Positions 31,761 through 44,500 of a stretch of 64,000 bases of DNA are shown piece by piece. Position numbers and translations under genes: made by a program. The stretch lies in NCBI GenBank assembly GCA_012274445.1, contig JAAROD010000069.1:930001-994000 (forward strand), in the 5' to 3' direction. The notes beneath the pieces were generated by a model that was not told where the DNA came from, searched no databases, and saw only the letters and a program-made list of their open reading frames with translations. Position 1 is the first letter of the stretch, and each line of letters starts with the position of its first letter. Source of the DNA: Sclerotiophoma versabilis (taxonomy: Eukaryota > Ascomycota > Dothideomycetes > Pleosporales > Didymellaceae).

Positions 31761-32917
31761 TGTCGGTTTTGGGGTTGTGCAAAGTGCAGGGAAACAAGCA
31801 GACGTAGTCGGAGCTATATGAGCAGGCCGGGCAGGTAGACCAAGCGTTTCAGGGCGAGCGCAGCAGGTGCATCCGGCGCAATTGTAGAGGCTCAATCAAA
31901 GAAAAACGAGCGCTCATACAAAGACAATATACATTCAATACGAACTGAGTGAGCCCGACGTCTTCTGGCAGGGATAGTGGCGGATCGTCATGGCAGTGGA
32001 CGTCCACTTCCCTGTTATTGAAGCGTAAACGGCATGAACCGTTGGCGTTTGTCGAGTGGGCACGGTGTTGCTCGATCGGGACAGGAGAGCACAGCCTCGC
32101 AGATGACTATTCGCCGGGCCTCTCTCTTCCTGCAGCGCTATGCCACCGCCTGTGCAGCATCGTCAGCACTACGCATCGCTCCATTCGGTGTCGCAGCTCC
32201 TCTGCGTCAGGGCGTCAGGGCGTCAGGGCGACAGGGTAATGACCCTGTTGCTTGTTTTGGGATGGGTGCACGTCACCAAGCCTCATTGCGATGCTTGATG
32301 CCCTTGGCTTGGGGAGCTGGAGCTGAATGGGCCTCAAGGTTTGGAATGGTGGGAAAGCACGCGCCCTGATGTCACCGCCGCGGCCCGAAGTATGAGCCTC
32401 CGCAAAGGTCAGGGGTTCAAGCTTCCTTACAAACTCCCCAGTCTCCACTTCGCAACTGGAGGCTGCAGCCACCTCGCGGATCGGATCAGACGGCCAGCGT
32501 TCAGACGGACCGTAGCAAAGGATACCGTTGCCTCGGGCTAACCTGCGACATGCCAGAGAAACGCGTGCAACCTGCGCTGGACCCCTCAGAACTTAGGTGT
32601 CGATTTCCACCCTGTCCATGCTATGCCTGCGTCGTCATGCATCCACAGCGTTCGCTTTCATCAGCCCTCTCATCGCACTCCGTTCCCTTCTTTCCCGGCA
32701 CTGTAGTTTTAACTGTGCTTTGAATCCACATTACCGCTTTCCAGTCCTGGTCTCCATTCTTTGCTCGTGAAACTCAATGCGTGTGTCATTTGGCCTTATC
32801 GCTGGTGGGCGCGTGCACGCTCGGCGTGACTGATTGGCGTCATGGCAACTGCGACTCATCCATCAACAACTCTCTCCCATCTCTCTTTCATCTTGACTCC
32901 AATCTCATAGCAGCAAG
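31761..32917. other. intergenic, divergent promoter region
   Basis: Shared upstream region of the exchanger (minus) and aminopeptidase (plus). A small tandem of GCGTCAGG units lies near 32205-32235. A plus-strand frame at 32034-32369 has an arginine-rich, presequence-like run (IRRASLFLQRYATACAASS), but nothing else supports it as a gene. Confidence 0.35.
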
Positions 32918-34488
32918 ATGGTCTACTCTTCTCGATGGGCTCTGTGCGCCGCCGTCACCAGTGCGGCTGCGTTGCAGATTCCTCTTCTGTCAAATAACCA
33001 GGCTTTACTTGGCCACCCGTCAGGGTCGAAACCGCTCGTCAACTCATCGGAGTTGCAAGACCTCATCAGTGGAGATCGTCTGTTAACTCGTGCGAAGAAG
33101 CTGTACGAGATTGCTAAACTCGGCGAGGAAGAGTACAACCACCCTACTAGGGTCATTGGAAGCGCTGGTAGGTCAATCAATGCACGTGCACTCCTGTGCA
33201 GAGATACTGATCTCAAACAGGACATCTGGGAACATTGTCCTACATCTATGAGACCATCCTTCAGCTCGGTGACTACTACACCATCTCGAACCAGAGCTTC
33301 CCTGCGGTATCTGGCAACGTCTTTGAATCACGACTTGTGCTTGGCAGCGACGTCCCCAAATCAGCCGCTCCAATGGGTCTAACTCCACCAACGAAGAACA
33401 AACAGCCAGTGCACGGCGATCTTGTCCTCGTCGAAAATGAAGGTTGCCAGCTGTCTGACTTCCCGGACTCCGTTGCCGGCAACATTGCTTTCATCAAGCG
33501 TGGGGTATGCCCCTTTGGGACCAAGTCGGAGCATGCTGGTCAAAAGGGAGCGATTGCTGCTATTGTCTACAACTACGAGAAGGACGCCGTATCTGGTACG
33601 CTAGGAACACCGTCACCGGATCACGTGGCCACCTTCGGTTTGTCTGGCGAGGAGGCAGCGCCTGTATTGAAGAAGCTCGAGAAGAAGAAGCGCGTTGATT
33701 CTATCGCCTACATCGATGCTGAAGTCCAGCAGATTCTGACTGTCAACATTGTTGCGCAGACTACAGAGGGGGATCCGGAAAACTGCGTCATGCTCGGTGC
33801 TCACAGCGATAGTGTCGCCGAAGGCCCAGGCATCAACGACGACGGTTCCGGCACAATATCTCTGCTTGAGGTTGCTACACAGCTCACCAAGTTCAACGTA
33901 AGCAACTGTGTCCGCTTTGCATGGTGGGCTGGTGAGGAGGAGGGTCTCCTTGGCTCAGACTACTACGTCCAGTCGCTGTCAGAGGAGGAAAACCAGAAGA
34001 TCCGCCTGTTCATGGACTATGACATGATGGCCAGTCCCAACTTCGCCTACCAGATCTACAACGCCACCAACGTCTTCAACCCGAACGGATCTGAGGAATT
34101 ACGTGACCTGTATATTGACTGGTACGAGCAGCAAGGCCTGAACTACACTTTCATCCCCTTCGATGGCCGTAGCGATTACGACGGCTTCATCCGCAACGGC
34201 ATCCCTGGTGGAGGTATCGCAACCGGTGCCGAGGGCATCAAGACCAAAGAAGAGGAGAAGGTGTTCGGTGGCAAGGCAGGTGACTGGTACGACCCTTGCT
34301 ACCACCAGCTCTGCGACGACGTCGGCAACGTCAACATGACGGCCTTTGTTGTCAACACCAAGCTCATTGCGCACTCCGTCGCGACCTACGCTGTCTCGCT
34401 CAAGGACTTCCCCAAGCGTGAGACTAATGTTGCGTCGCAGGCGTACAAGGAGGCTACGAAGTACCACGGCAGCAAGCTTTTCATCTAG
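32918..34488 (+). CDS. secreted M28 aminopeptidase with PA domain
   Basis: Two exons, 32918-33167 and 33221-34488 (53-nt intron, GTAGGT donor, CAAACAG acceptor), encode 505 aa. A signal peptide (WALCAAVTSAAALQ) leads to a short prosegment. A protease-associated insert is recognisable around residues 140-230 (GNIAFIKRGVCPFGTKS). The M28 zinc centre follows: GAHSDSVAEGPGINDDGSGT (first His and bridging Asp), WAGEEEGLLGSDYY (catalytic Glu and ligand Glu), MDYDMMASPN (Asp) and CYHQLCDD (last His). This is the leucine-type/aminopeptidase Y family, which removes N-terminal residues from peptides outside the cell or in the vacuole. Several NxS/T sites fit secretion. The cysteines around the last His are those that pair in the fungal enzymes. 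All catalytic residues are present. Confidence 0.93.
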
Positions 34489-36600
34489 AGATAGACAAGC
34501 ACGGACAAGATGGGGTATTAATTAGAATCACTAGAGCATTGTAGGCATATACTCAGCATAACAGATCCGTGCGTCGTGCGGATTGTATATTCAAGCTTTC
34601 ATCTTTTCTGCACGTGTTAGCCCAGGTTCCAATCAGAGACAACCTTGATACTCATCAGGAATTCTCATATTTCTGCCCGCTATACGAGGTCGTCCGCCTC
34701 CTTGAGTGGAGTCCCTTCATCGCATCCGACTGCAGAAGTGATCTGTAACCATACGTCGATGTTCCAGCGGTCAACAGGCACTTCCGAAGGTTGTCGCACT
34801 TGTCGGCGCAGTCGTTTTCGATGTCGTGTCGGACGCCCAAGAACTCGGATTCACACAAACTACACCGAGGTAGGAAATACCAATGCAATAAGGTGTAATA
34901 ACAGGAGAGGAAGTGTCAACCCAAACGTTATATTAGCCAAACCTACCACCCAACGTGCGGGCGTACTTTGCTTCTGAGCCTACTGCATTACGGACTGCAC
35001 CCACTATCGCACCTGGGAGTCGACTGCGCGCGAGTGGACTACGTGCGTAATGGTAGCCGGTTGGTGGCTACCTGGCCGCTGTCTCCAGGTTGACGCTTGC
35101 CGTGGATTTTTGAATCTTTCCCTAAAATTCATGTCCATCGATTCTGAACGATGGACAAACTATCTTGATTTCAACAACAGAAACGCACCCTCTTTGAATA
35201 TACGTTTACACCGTGCTCCTCTTCGACTATCAAATCCTTCTCAGCTGCAACTCCTCAGTCCCAACATCCACGCTTATAGAAAGTAAGAAATTTGTACATC
35301 CACCTGTCGCTTTACTTTTTGTACAACCCTACCCAGTGTGGTAGCCTCTCGGCATTAAAATCGCCTCCTAGCATCGACTTTGAACTACGAATTGAACTTC
35401 CAACCTCAAGTTCGCCGTCAAAAATCTGCTTTTATCAGTTTACCAGATAGAAACCATCCCCACACCTTGAAATCCTATTGTCTCTGCTTAGACCCACCCT
35501 ACCATTAATTCCACCAAGCGCGCGCGATCTGAATCACGACCACCTTCCACGCCTCTGACACCGCACTGCGCGACCATTTTGCGCCGTTTGACTATTTCGA
35601 AACGCAGTGTGTCCCTGCCATTTAGTCTTACGATGCTAGCCACTAAACCCCAATAATCTTGCTTGAATTCTTTGTTTTCTGCGCGCACTTGCCTTTTTAA
35701 ACTGGTTATGCGGTATACACTAGTCATACTTCCACACTTGGTCAGTGCGTGCACACACATTCAGCGACACTGGAAAGCGCATTTTACATCGCAGAGCGAG
35801 TGGATCCGCGTAGTTGCGGCGCTGTCTTCGAAGGTATGCAGTGTGTCTGTCGTCATAATGGGCTTCGAAGCGCATATTGTAATCAGAGGCGAGTAAGTAC
35901 ATAGGTGGTGAGGTGAATGAGCCTGAAAGTATGCGTCTTGCCCAAGGCGCATGGTTCTATGGTTTGTATTCGTCCAAGGCGATACGCGGAGGTGGGTATC
36001 GAAACGGCCAGCTGTCAAAGGACGACCAGCCTGCGTGCACGGGGTCGTTGGAGCACGGAGGTGGTCAGGGTGGGATAGTCATGTGGAGCAGAGGAATAGG
36101 CGGACGGAAGAGAAAAAGGGACTCGCGGATGTATATCAAGACGTGGTTCAGTCAGGAGTAGCATATGACGAGATGGGGTGTGATGAGGACATAGACGTGG
36201 GAAAGAGACTGCCTGACACGATGTTCGTGGAAACAGCAACATAGGAGGAAAAAAAAAAACTCTTCATTTGATCGCCAAAGAATCGGGGACGGAGTGTAGT
36301 CACATATGACTGACAGGAATGTTCATTCCGTTCTCATCTTCAGGAAACACATTGTATTTGTACGACAGAACAGTGAAGTCAGGGTATGTCTATATCGCGC
36401 AACGCAGAAACTTATTCAAGGCTAAACGGTACAAGATCGGGTATTACTAAGTCCAAGACCAAAGTCAGGGCCGGGAAGGGTATCAAGTGCAGGACTGGCA
36501 GTCCGCTGTGTAGCAAGAAGAGGAAAAAGTAAAAGGAAATCAAACGCCATACAAGCTTGATAACAATGACTCTTCGCTGTCAACATGCTCCTCCTCTTTC
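34489..36600. other. intergenic, 2.1 kb
   Basis: Apart from the small frame listed separately at 35488-35760, I find no supported gene. A plus-strand ATG at 35858 (MGFEAHIVIRG) is followed at once by a GTAAGT donor, which could be a first exon, but no convincing second exon follows in 35900-36244. An A-tract lies at 36250-36259. Confidence 0.35.
35488..35760 (-). CDS. small hypothetical protein
   Basis: A 90-codon minus-strand frame from ATG 35760 with a basic, balanced composition (LKRQVRAENKEFKQDYWG, then TLRFEIVKRRKMVAQCG). It has no signal peptide or membrane segment. It is isolated in a 2-kb spacer. It might be a genuine small gene or an exon; no family is recognised. Confidence 0.33.
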   Translation of the reverse strand: MCVHALTKCGSMTSVYRITSLKRQVRAENKEFKQDYWGLVASIVRLNGRDTLRFEIVKRRKMVAQCGVRGVEGGRDSDRARLVELMVGWV

Positions 36601-38325
36601 CTATCGCCCGCTGCTGTACAGATCATCCTCAGAATCAGTCTCGTACTCGCCCTTGTAGAAGGCTTGGTTCAGGCGGTGAGTAGCATGCTGTGGCTGTGGA
36701 AAATTGTGTCCGACTTGGGGACCACGGGCGTTCGGCAATGCTTGGTTCACATTGCGCATATCCCAGGGGTCCGCAGCCTGCCCAGGTTGTGCGAATGGGT
36801 TGGCACCATGCGAAGATGACTGTCGGCGCTCGCGAGCTGGAGGTAGGTCGGGACGAGCGTTGGCGTTGTTGTAAAACGCGAGTGGTGGTTGGCGACGGTC
36901 CTGCCGAATTTGAGGAACGGCAGAGTCGCGCGTACTGTTCCTTCTTCCCAGGTCTGGCCGTATTTGACCTGTTTGACTAGGTCGGCAGACCACTGGAGCT
37001 TGGCTACGAGGTTGAGTCGTTCTAACACCGCGTGGATCGTAGTAGCTTGGGTCTTGTTGCCGTTCTTGAAGCGAGATGGGTTGTCGTTGTTGGACGGGAG
37101 CCTGTTGCTGGCTCTGCTCCTCACGTTCGAGAGCTTCCGCTTTGATGCGCTCTTGTTGCATCTGATAAGCTTCTGCCGCAACGAGATGATGTTGTTCGGC
37201 AGCTTGCGCAGCGGTCATTTGGATGGAACCTCTGCGAGAGGGCTTTGTAGGTGCCGAGGTTTTTGATCGCTTTGCTGCCTCTTCGGCTGCAGCTTTCTTA
37301 GCTGCCTGTTCCTCTCGCTCTTTCTTCTGCTGGCGGTCACCACGACGTTGCTCGTGCGCACCGAAGCTATTTTGTGCTCGCTCCTCGGGTTGGCGTTTGG
37401 TGCGGTCGATATTAAATCGCACGTGCTTGTTGTTTTCCTCCCGGATCAGATTCGAAGCAATCTCGCGGTCAAGAGCTTCTTGCCGTCTCTTCTGTTCTTC
37501 ACGTCGTCGTTGCCTGTCTTCGTCACGCCCGGTGATCTCAGGGGCGTAAGAGGAAGCTTGGCGCTGGTCGCGCTCAGGGCGGTCGAAGGTGTCGTTAAGT
37601 GGACCTCTAGGTCTGAACTCTGTGGTACGGTATGGGCTAGCAGGGCTGCCAGTTTGACCGCGTGTGGTGTTGATTGAAGGTGGTACCGGACGTGTACCAT
37701 TGTGTACGATGGGCCGAGTACCGCTTGAGGTGCTGGTTGTTGTCGTATTCAGACTGGGCGTATCGTAGTCATCAGATGTTTGATAAAGAGATGGAACGCG
37801 ACTGGAGCCCGAGATAGATTCTTCTGATGACAGATTCCGATATTGACCTGTTCTGGGGCGGAGTCCACCATGGCTCGAGTTGAGTGGAGGAGGTGAAACG
37901 TCAGGAAACCCAGTGCGTACAGTGTGAGATGTTTCCGAACCAGGCGATTCATAAGCAGAGGTGGAGCTCGTAGATGAGCGTTTGCTCTTTCCCGTCGTAA
38001 TGGAGATAGTTGGTATATAGCTCTTGCCTTTGCTCTTCTTCGAGCCGATCTCAATATGGATCTCAGGCTTGAGAGAGCTTATCGGTCCATCTCTAGTGGA
38101 TGGTCGGCTTGAAGTTGACGGACGACGTGTCCGAGTATTGTAGGTAGGCGTGAGTGGACTAGATGCCAGTGGCGACGAAGAAGGATCAGTGTACTTCGTC
38201 CTGCGCACCTTCGCATCGGAGCATGTCTTTCCTCGTCGTCGTCCTTTCTCACACATGACTGTCTCATTAAAGACTGACTCATGACCATCTGTCCGGACAT
38301 AGACCCTTTCATCGATTCGGCACAT
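36601..38325 (-). CDS. long disordered protein with charged coiled coil
   Basis: An uninterrupted 574-codon minus-strand frame from ATG 38325. The first 250 residues are Ser/Thr/Pro-rich and low in complexity. A highly charged Arg/Glu/Gln region follows (DEDRQRRREEQKRRQEAL) together with an alanine/lysine helix (EREEQAAKKAAAEEAAKR) that should form a coiled coil, interrupted by HVRFNIDR. The C-terminal third is Gln/Pro/Arg-rich. It ends with a short order-prone motif (NQAFYKGEYETDSEDDLY). The RxxE-rich coil and acidic tail look like a scaffold or cytoskeleton-linked protein, but I cannot name one. Length and composition make it clearly a gene. Confidence 0.8.
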   Translation of the reverse strand: MCRIDERVYVRTDGHESVFNETVMCEKGRRRGKTCSDAKVRRTKYTDPSSSPLASSPLTPTYNTRTRRPSTSSRPSTRDGPISSLKPEIHIEIGSKKSKGKSYIPTISITTGKSKRSSTSSTSAYESPGSETSHTVRTGFPDVSPPPLNSSHGGLRPRTGQYRNLSSEESISGSSRVPSLYQTSDDYDTPSLNTTTTSTSSGTRPIVHNGTRPVPPSINTTRGQTGSPASPYRTTEFRPRGPLNDTFDRPERDQRQASSYAPEITGRDEDRQRRREEQKRRQEALDREIASNLIREENNKHVRFNIDRTKRQPEERAQNSFGAHEQRRGDRQQKKEREEQAAKKAAAEEAAKRSKTSAPTKPSRRGSIQMTAAQAAEQHHLVAAEAYQMQQERIKAEALEREEQSQQQAPVQQRQPISLQERQQDPSYYDPRGVRTTQPRSQAPVVCRPSQTGQIRPDLGRRNSTRDSAVPQIRQDRRQPPLAFYNNANARPDLPPARERRQSSSHGANPFAQPGQAADPWDMRNVNQALPNARGPQVGHNFPQPQHATHRLNQAFYKGEYETDSEDDLYSSGR

Positions 38326-40958
38326 TGTGATGGTCGCCGATGGCGTTGTAGACGGGGTTAAGAGCTGACAGTGGTTTGATGTGGTGATGTTGATGGTTTT
38401 CTTCTGATTGGACGTTAATTAGTGCAAGACTGGTGTCCAACAGCAGAGTGAGACTGAGGGCGAGGTCGGTACAAGAAGGCAGTATCGATGTTACTGAGTA
38501 TGTGTTCGACCTCGGGAGTGTTGTCTGATGTTGAGGGTACTAGGCAGTCATGCCTAGCTTTCAGTGAATTTAGAGAAGCAAAAGACGAAGCACCTGAGAC
38601 ACTTGTAAATAACTCAGTTTGTATGTAAGTATAGAGGGGCAAGACGTACCAGAAGCAGAAAGAGTAAGAGAGGCGAGATGTCAGTGCAGAAATGTGTTAC
38701 TATAGTAGGAGGCTGCAGCAAGTTGTGCAGGAGTCAGTGCCAATGGAGCAGCCTTTCTATCCGAAATAAGGTGTAGTGTGGCGTAGGGCCTGACTGTAGC
38801 CTGAACTGCACACTAGGCGGAAGAATGGGAAGAAAAGTGTGGGAGACCTGAGCGACCATATTTGCATAAAGAACAATTGGAGTGGCAGGCCTCAGTGATG
38901 GGCTTTGTGGATTCAAGAGAGGGCCGAGCTTTTTGGGGTCCAGCGGTGAATGGCTTTTGCACAGCCCGTATGGTGAAAACAAGCCACAACGGGCGCCTTA
39001 GCAGCGCCCACAAACTTGACTGATCGTGCTGATCGTGAACTGAACGAACGGTGGTGTTCTTGGGTGCACGATAATGGAAGAACCTTCCAGCTTTTCCGTG
39101 CGGCCCTTCCTTGCGGTTGATCGCCATGTTGTCTTAGACTCGATGGGCAGCAATCAAGTAGCCGACCGCTGGAGCACACCTTGCCAAATGTGCCGGTGAG
39201 TTCGGTGCCCAAGTCAGTGCGAACCGCTCGCTCGTCCGTTGCGACGTGCTCTAGCGCATTAGAACGCCTGTTTGCCTGGGGTGTCTAACGACGTAAACTC
39301 TTGCCCAAGTCCAGCGATCAGCTGCACGGTAGCTGGTTACCGGTAATGCGTGGAGGCTATGCAGCCACTTGCTCACACACGCGACCCTGCAACACCGTCA
39401 GGGACGGAAGGTTGGCGATTTGCCCATCAGCGCCCAATGACCGACCCATACTGCTTTCCTCAGGCACAAATCTGATGATGAGAATGGATGGGTGGATGCA
39501 CCCTGGGCCTGTTCATTTGCTGGTGGGGCAAGCAGCGCTAGCGCCCGTCAACATGTTGCACATCGCATCGTGACGCGGACCTTGACAAACTGTCTTCAAT
39601 CTACAATACTTTGAAACAGCAAATTTTCAGTTCGAGCACCCTCATCATCAGCACCGTGCGGAGTTCGCGTGTTAGCGTCTCTCCATCCGCAGTGGAGGCA
39701 GCAAGGTGGGCGCGCGTGAGCAGCCATTGCCTCGTTGCCTTGAGCCAGCCCATCAGGGCAAGGAGTGACTCGGCTTGACGACTCAAATCTTGTCTTGAGA
39801 CACCCTCAACCAACCAAGAAATTTATCGGCGACACTCTCATGCGATATCCGAGCTTTCCTTTGCCGCCGACTGGAAGGCTGACTGGAGGCTGCTTATGAC
39901 GGCTATACCAAGTACGATCACGTTGACTCTTGCAAATCTCCCACAATCACCAGCCTCATAGAAACAGGATACACGCATTGTACCAGCGGTAGGAAGCGAC
40001 TGTGGCGGTCGGCGCTCAGTCTCGTCGAATAACCCAGTCATCCCAGTGTTTCTTGATTTTACAGCCTTGCTGGGCAACCGGGGTCTAGACGTCGGTGTGC
40101 GCGATATATGGGGGCCATAACACCGGACAACCAAGTATGAGATTTGGACGATACCAACCCTCTGATACCAAGCTTACATGACCGATCAAGCTGATAGCAC
40201 GCATTGACTTCACAATCGTGACGTGACGGAAGGAAGCTGCGCCACAGCGGTAAGCGGCCAAGACAGAATTGGTTCAACACTGCGGTCACTCACGACGGGC
40301 TGTTGTGACGAGCTGTTGTGACGACCAGCTGTTGTGCTATTGAATAAATGTATGGAGAGATGGCTAGCGACGCTCGAAATTACGAGCGTCACGCATCTTT
40401 CTACTAATGTCTGTAAACATTCTAATTCATCGTGGTTGGGAGTTGACACGGCGGCCCCATCAAACAGCAAGCATGTCACAGAAGCTCTTGAAAACAACTA
40501 AGAGTTTCCCAATTATTTCACCTCGCAAGGCTATCTATTGATTGGCTTCTCATACCCACGGACAAGTATTCGAAGACCAGCTATGCACATGAACACCGCC
40601 TCAAGCCACAGGGGGAACGCCTAAGTGGCTCAGCAAGCGCCTTCCGACACGAGGCCCACCGAGCACCCAAGTTCCGCACGCAACGACATTGACCGCCTCG
40701 ATACACCACGACGCTTGGCTCACAGTCTAGCCCACTGAACAAGCTCTATTGTGCGGGGTTTACTCGTTAATGCGCACAGGAACGCAGATGGAGCAACTCA
40801 TGCAAACTCCCCACTCAACGCTCAGCCTCGCGCTTATCCAGACCTCACACGCTCTGCACTGCACTGCACAACTCTACATTATCCTTGGAATTAATTGGAT
40901 TCGCATAATATGCAGCTACAGTATACCTACCTACCTACTCATATACTAGATCTGCAGC

Positions 40959-40960
<2 letters not shown>

Positions 40961-40998
<38 letters not shown>

Positions 40999-41002
40999 TG
41001 TA
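40961..41002 (+). repeat. (TG)n microsatellite
   Basis: Fifteen uninterrupted TG units run from 40961 to 40990, then TA, then further TG units to about 41002. A plain dinucleotide microsatellite in intergenic DNA. Confidence 0.95.
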
Positions 41003-41392
41003 TAATATAATATTAATAATAAAAAGCCAACTACAAAGCGGTAAGAATTCATCTCGTCGTCAATCTTCTTCTTTTTACGCGGCGATGTTTTGGATTTCCA
41101 GTTTATTCTTACTAGGTTTTTAGCATACAACGTTATATCTACTACATACATCTACTGCTTATCATCTCTGTATTACTATCTCTGTATTTATCTTACTACC
41201 TATGTATTAACTACCCATGTATTCATCTTACTTACTTCTTAGTATACGTGTTGATTTCCATCTAGAGAGTGTTTTTCTTTTCTTTTCTTCTCTCGTGTAG
41301 TAAGTTTCTTGGTGTAATAGTTTTTATATAGTAGTATGTAGAATTGGGCTTTTTAGTTCAGGGTTGTATATGTGTTGAGTTGAGTCAGTCAT

Positions 41393-41481
41393 GTCAAGCA
41401 AGCACGTCAAGTAGGTCAAGCACGTCAAGTAGGTCAAGCACGTCAAGTAAGTATGTCAAGTAGGTCAAGCACGTCAAACAC
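41393..41481 (+). repeat. 9-bp tandem array, GTCAAGYAS unit
   Basis: About nine copies of a 9-bp unit alternate between GTCAAGCAC and GTCAAGTAG, so the higher-order period is 18 bp. One 4-bp insertion (GTAT) occurs near 41452. The array ends about 85 bp beyond the stop codon of the minus-strand Bbc1-like gene, so it may lie in the 3' UTR. Confidence 0.9.
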
Positions 41482-41566
41482 GAACAATGCAAGCGCATAT
41501 ACACGTCTACAAAACGCTCTACTAATTACACACGCACAGTCCATCCCACCCCGGCATGTGTACACT

Positions 41567-44500
41567 TCAGTTCCAGCCGACCCAAGCGCGGCTCATGACG
41601 CGCCAAACGCGCACTTCACCAGAGCGCAAGTCGCCCATTCTGAAACTCTCGGGCTTCACTTTCTTGTGCTCGCGTCCCTGCTCCCAGACGCGGACTTTTT
41701 TCTTGCTGCCGTCCCACTCGACGACGACGCCGACGTGGTCGGGCTTGCCGACGTCGACCGAGTACTTGGCGTGCATGGCGCCGACCTTGCCTTGGAATTT
41801 TGCGTTGCGGAAGGTTACAATGTCGCCGGGGCGGATCTCGTCAAAGGACTGGGTTGAGGCGTTGGCGAGGTTGGCGTACACCAGAGCGCCGTAGGCGCGG
41901 GTCGAGACGGGTGCGAGGGCGTCCTTGTGCATCTTCAGCAGCTCGTCGACGAAGCCGTGGGGTGTGCCGTTGCCGACGACGCTGCTCTGCTTGGACTCGG
42001 CGTCTTTGGCGATCTTGCGGCCAATTTGCTCGTAGGCGCTCTCGAGCTGGTCAGGACGCAGACGAGGCGGTGGCGGCTCTTGACGCTGGTCCAGCTCGAC
42101 GTCGGACACGTTGTTGCTGTCGAAGCGGGCGGAGATGATGGTTTGCGAGTAGTCCATGAACAGCACCGACACGAGCTTCTCAACAATGCTGCCAGCCTTT
42201 GACTCTTGCATATCTACAAGCACATCCTTACGCGTCTGCAGCGAGGGCGGCAGCATCTTCGGTTGCGTCCACCAATGACTAGAGGCGTCGAGATCAATGT
42301 CGCCAGCCATGAAGTCTTGGTTGAGCTGGGGACGCTGCTGGTCCATGGACACTCTGCTCTGCAAGGCTCGGCCAACGTCGAGCGACTTACGCGCGCCCAT
42401 CGACGACCGGGGCTGGGCCTCGGCTTGTGATAGAGCGTGCGATGGGGTTTGCGGTGCAGGGGGAGCGTGCGGCGGAGGTGGCGGCGGAGCACGCTCCTGG
42501 GGCAGCGGCGGTGGAGCATGCTGGTGGGGTGGAGCCTGAGGCGGAGGGGGCCTGTTGTGAGATTCTCGCGGGGCAGGTGCCGAGTAGAGGTCATCATCCT
42601 CTGATGATTCAGCCTGCTGCTGCGGGACTGGAGGAGCAGCTGGTGGCATCGGGGGTGGCGGACGACTTTGCGGTGGGGGAGGCTGACTCTGAGGTAGAGG
42701 TGGCATACCTCTTGGAATGGGAGGCGCTCCAGTAGGCGAGGCCACAGTAGGCGAGGCCACAGTAGGTGGGATGTACTTGTACGGGTCGTACTCGTCGTCG
42801 TCGTCTTCCTGAGCCCGAGCAGGCGGTGGGACAGGTGGAAGAGGGGGTGCGACGCGGGGAGCGTCCACGGATGGTCGGGAGGGTAGCTGCGGCGGTGGTG
42901 GCGGAACAGCGCGAGGGGCTGTGGGAGGTAGCGGTGGGATTCCATGTGGTATCACAGGAGATCCACCTATGGTGCTTGCGTCCAGGCTTGCTTCGCGGGC
43001 ATGGGACTTGAGAGCATCCTTGTGGGTATCTCCAGGAGCAATGTCGGTGTCGTAGTCGCCTTCGTAATCCGTTTCATGGTCGAGCTTCCTGATTGGCAGC
43101 TCAGTGCGGTGAGCAGGGGGCGCGGCTGTGGGTGGCGGAGGTGGAGGCAAGCGGGCAGAGGTTGGCGATGTTGGGCTTGCCAGAGGAATCGGAGGCACAC
43201 GGCGGTCAGGCGAGTCAGGCGTCTGCTCCTCTCCACTGAAGTAAGAAGCGCGCTTGGAAGGCGGCGGGAATGGAGGAGGGCTTCTTGGTGACGTGATTTG
43301 AGCGCCAGCATCCGTTAGCTCGTCACCCGACTCAGACCCCGGGCCCGGAGATGCGATGGGCGGTACAGGCGGTGGAACAGGCCGAGCTGGATCAACGATT
43401 AGCAAGGGCTGAGATTGATGTACATGTAACGTACAAGCAGCAGGCACTGGCGGCGCTGAGCGGTCCGTTGTTGGTACTGGCGGAGGAGCAGGTCGTTCTA
43501 CGTCATGTTAGCAAGCGTGTCATCTTCCCGTCTTGCCACCACATACTAGACACGCTCACAGTCATGACATACTCCGAAACCCCGTCGAAAGCCATGTAGG
43601 TCTTCGACACGGTTTCCAAGCATGGCAGCTGGAGGTGTCCGAGTAGGGGAAGCGCGTGCGGGCTGACGGGGACGGAGAGGGGGATGGGGACGGGTTTGCG
43701 AGGGATGAGATGCTTACTGTCTTGCGGGACGGGAGGTGCACTCTCGCCGGTGGGTGTTCTCGAAATGGCGTGGGGCGTTATGTCCTCGACGTCTGGAAGG
43801 TCGTCGGCTGGGTGTGCGCCCGTTACAGGATGGTCCAAGTCGTCCTCCTTGTCGACAGCCAACTGCTTGTTCTCCTGCTCTGGGCTTCTGACGGGCATGC
43901 CCGGCATTGGGAACATGGCGACTCGCTGCTGCGGTGCGTGGGGCTCTTCTCTCTCCTCGGCCTTTTTGTCGCCAGTCGACTTTTTCTTTTTGGGAGGAAG
44001 CCCGCCCATGGGAATGCCGCCAAACATGCCAGGCATGCCCATGCCGCCGCTCATCTTGGCCATGCGCTCTCGCAGCTCCAGCTTGCGCCTGGTCTCGGCG
44101 TCCATCTCGTCTTCCTCCTCTTCGTCTTCCTCTGCAGCATCCGGCTCGTCAGCGACCTCGGGCTCTCTTGTGGGCGCAGCAGGTGCCATGGATGGCAGGG
44201 GTGGCTGGTGGCTGGCTGTTCGCTTCTCGTCACCCTCGACACTAGTAGAGTCGCCCTGGTCCTCGGTCTCGCCGGCGCCGGATTGGTCAGCATCGTTGGC
44301 GTCGCTGTGGAGCTCACGCTGATGGCGTTGCGAGTCGGGCGACTTGATGTCGTGCGATGGGCGTGGAGGACGAGCGTGGTCGGTCGGGGCACGCGTGGTA
44401 GAACCGGCACTGACAACCTTCTCGAGCTCCGTGTCCTCGCTGTCCTCTGCAGGCCCCTCGTGGGATTCCAGGCGCTTCTTCTGCACGGGCCGCTTCGGCT

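Larger units (their letters stand above)
38326..41566. other. intergenic, 3.2 kb with simple repeats
   Basis: No supported gene. Short frames such as 39127-38813 (minus) lack convincing coding character. From about 40900 to 41480 the sequence is AT-rich, with a TG microsatellite, CTATGTATT-like iterations near 41160-41230 and a 9-bp tandem array. These lie downstream of the 3' end of the Bbc1-like gene. Confidence 0.4.

Noticed and set aside
40961..41481. CRISPR-like array in the repeats downstream of the Bbc1-like gene
   Set aside because: The units are 2-bp and 9-bp simple tandem repeats without unique spacers, in a eukaryotic genome.
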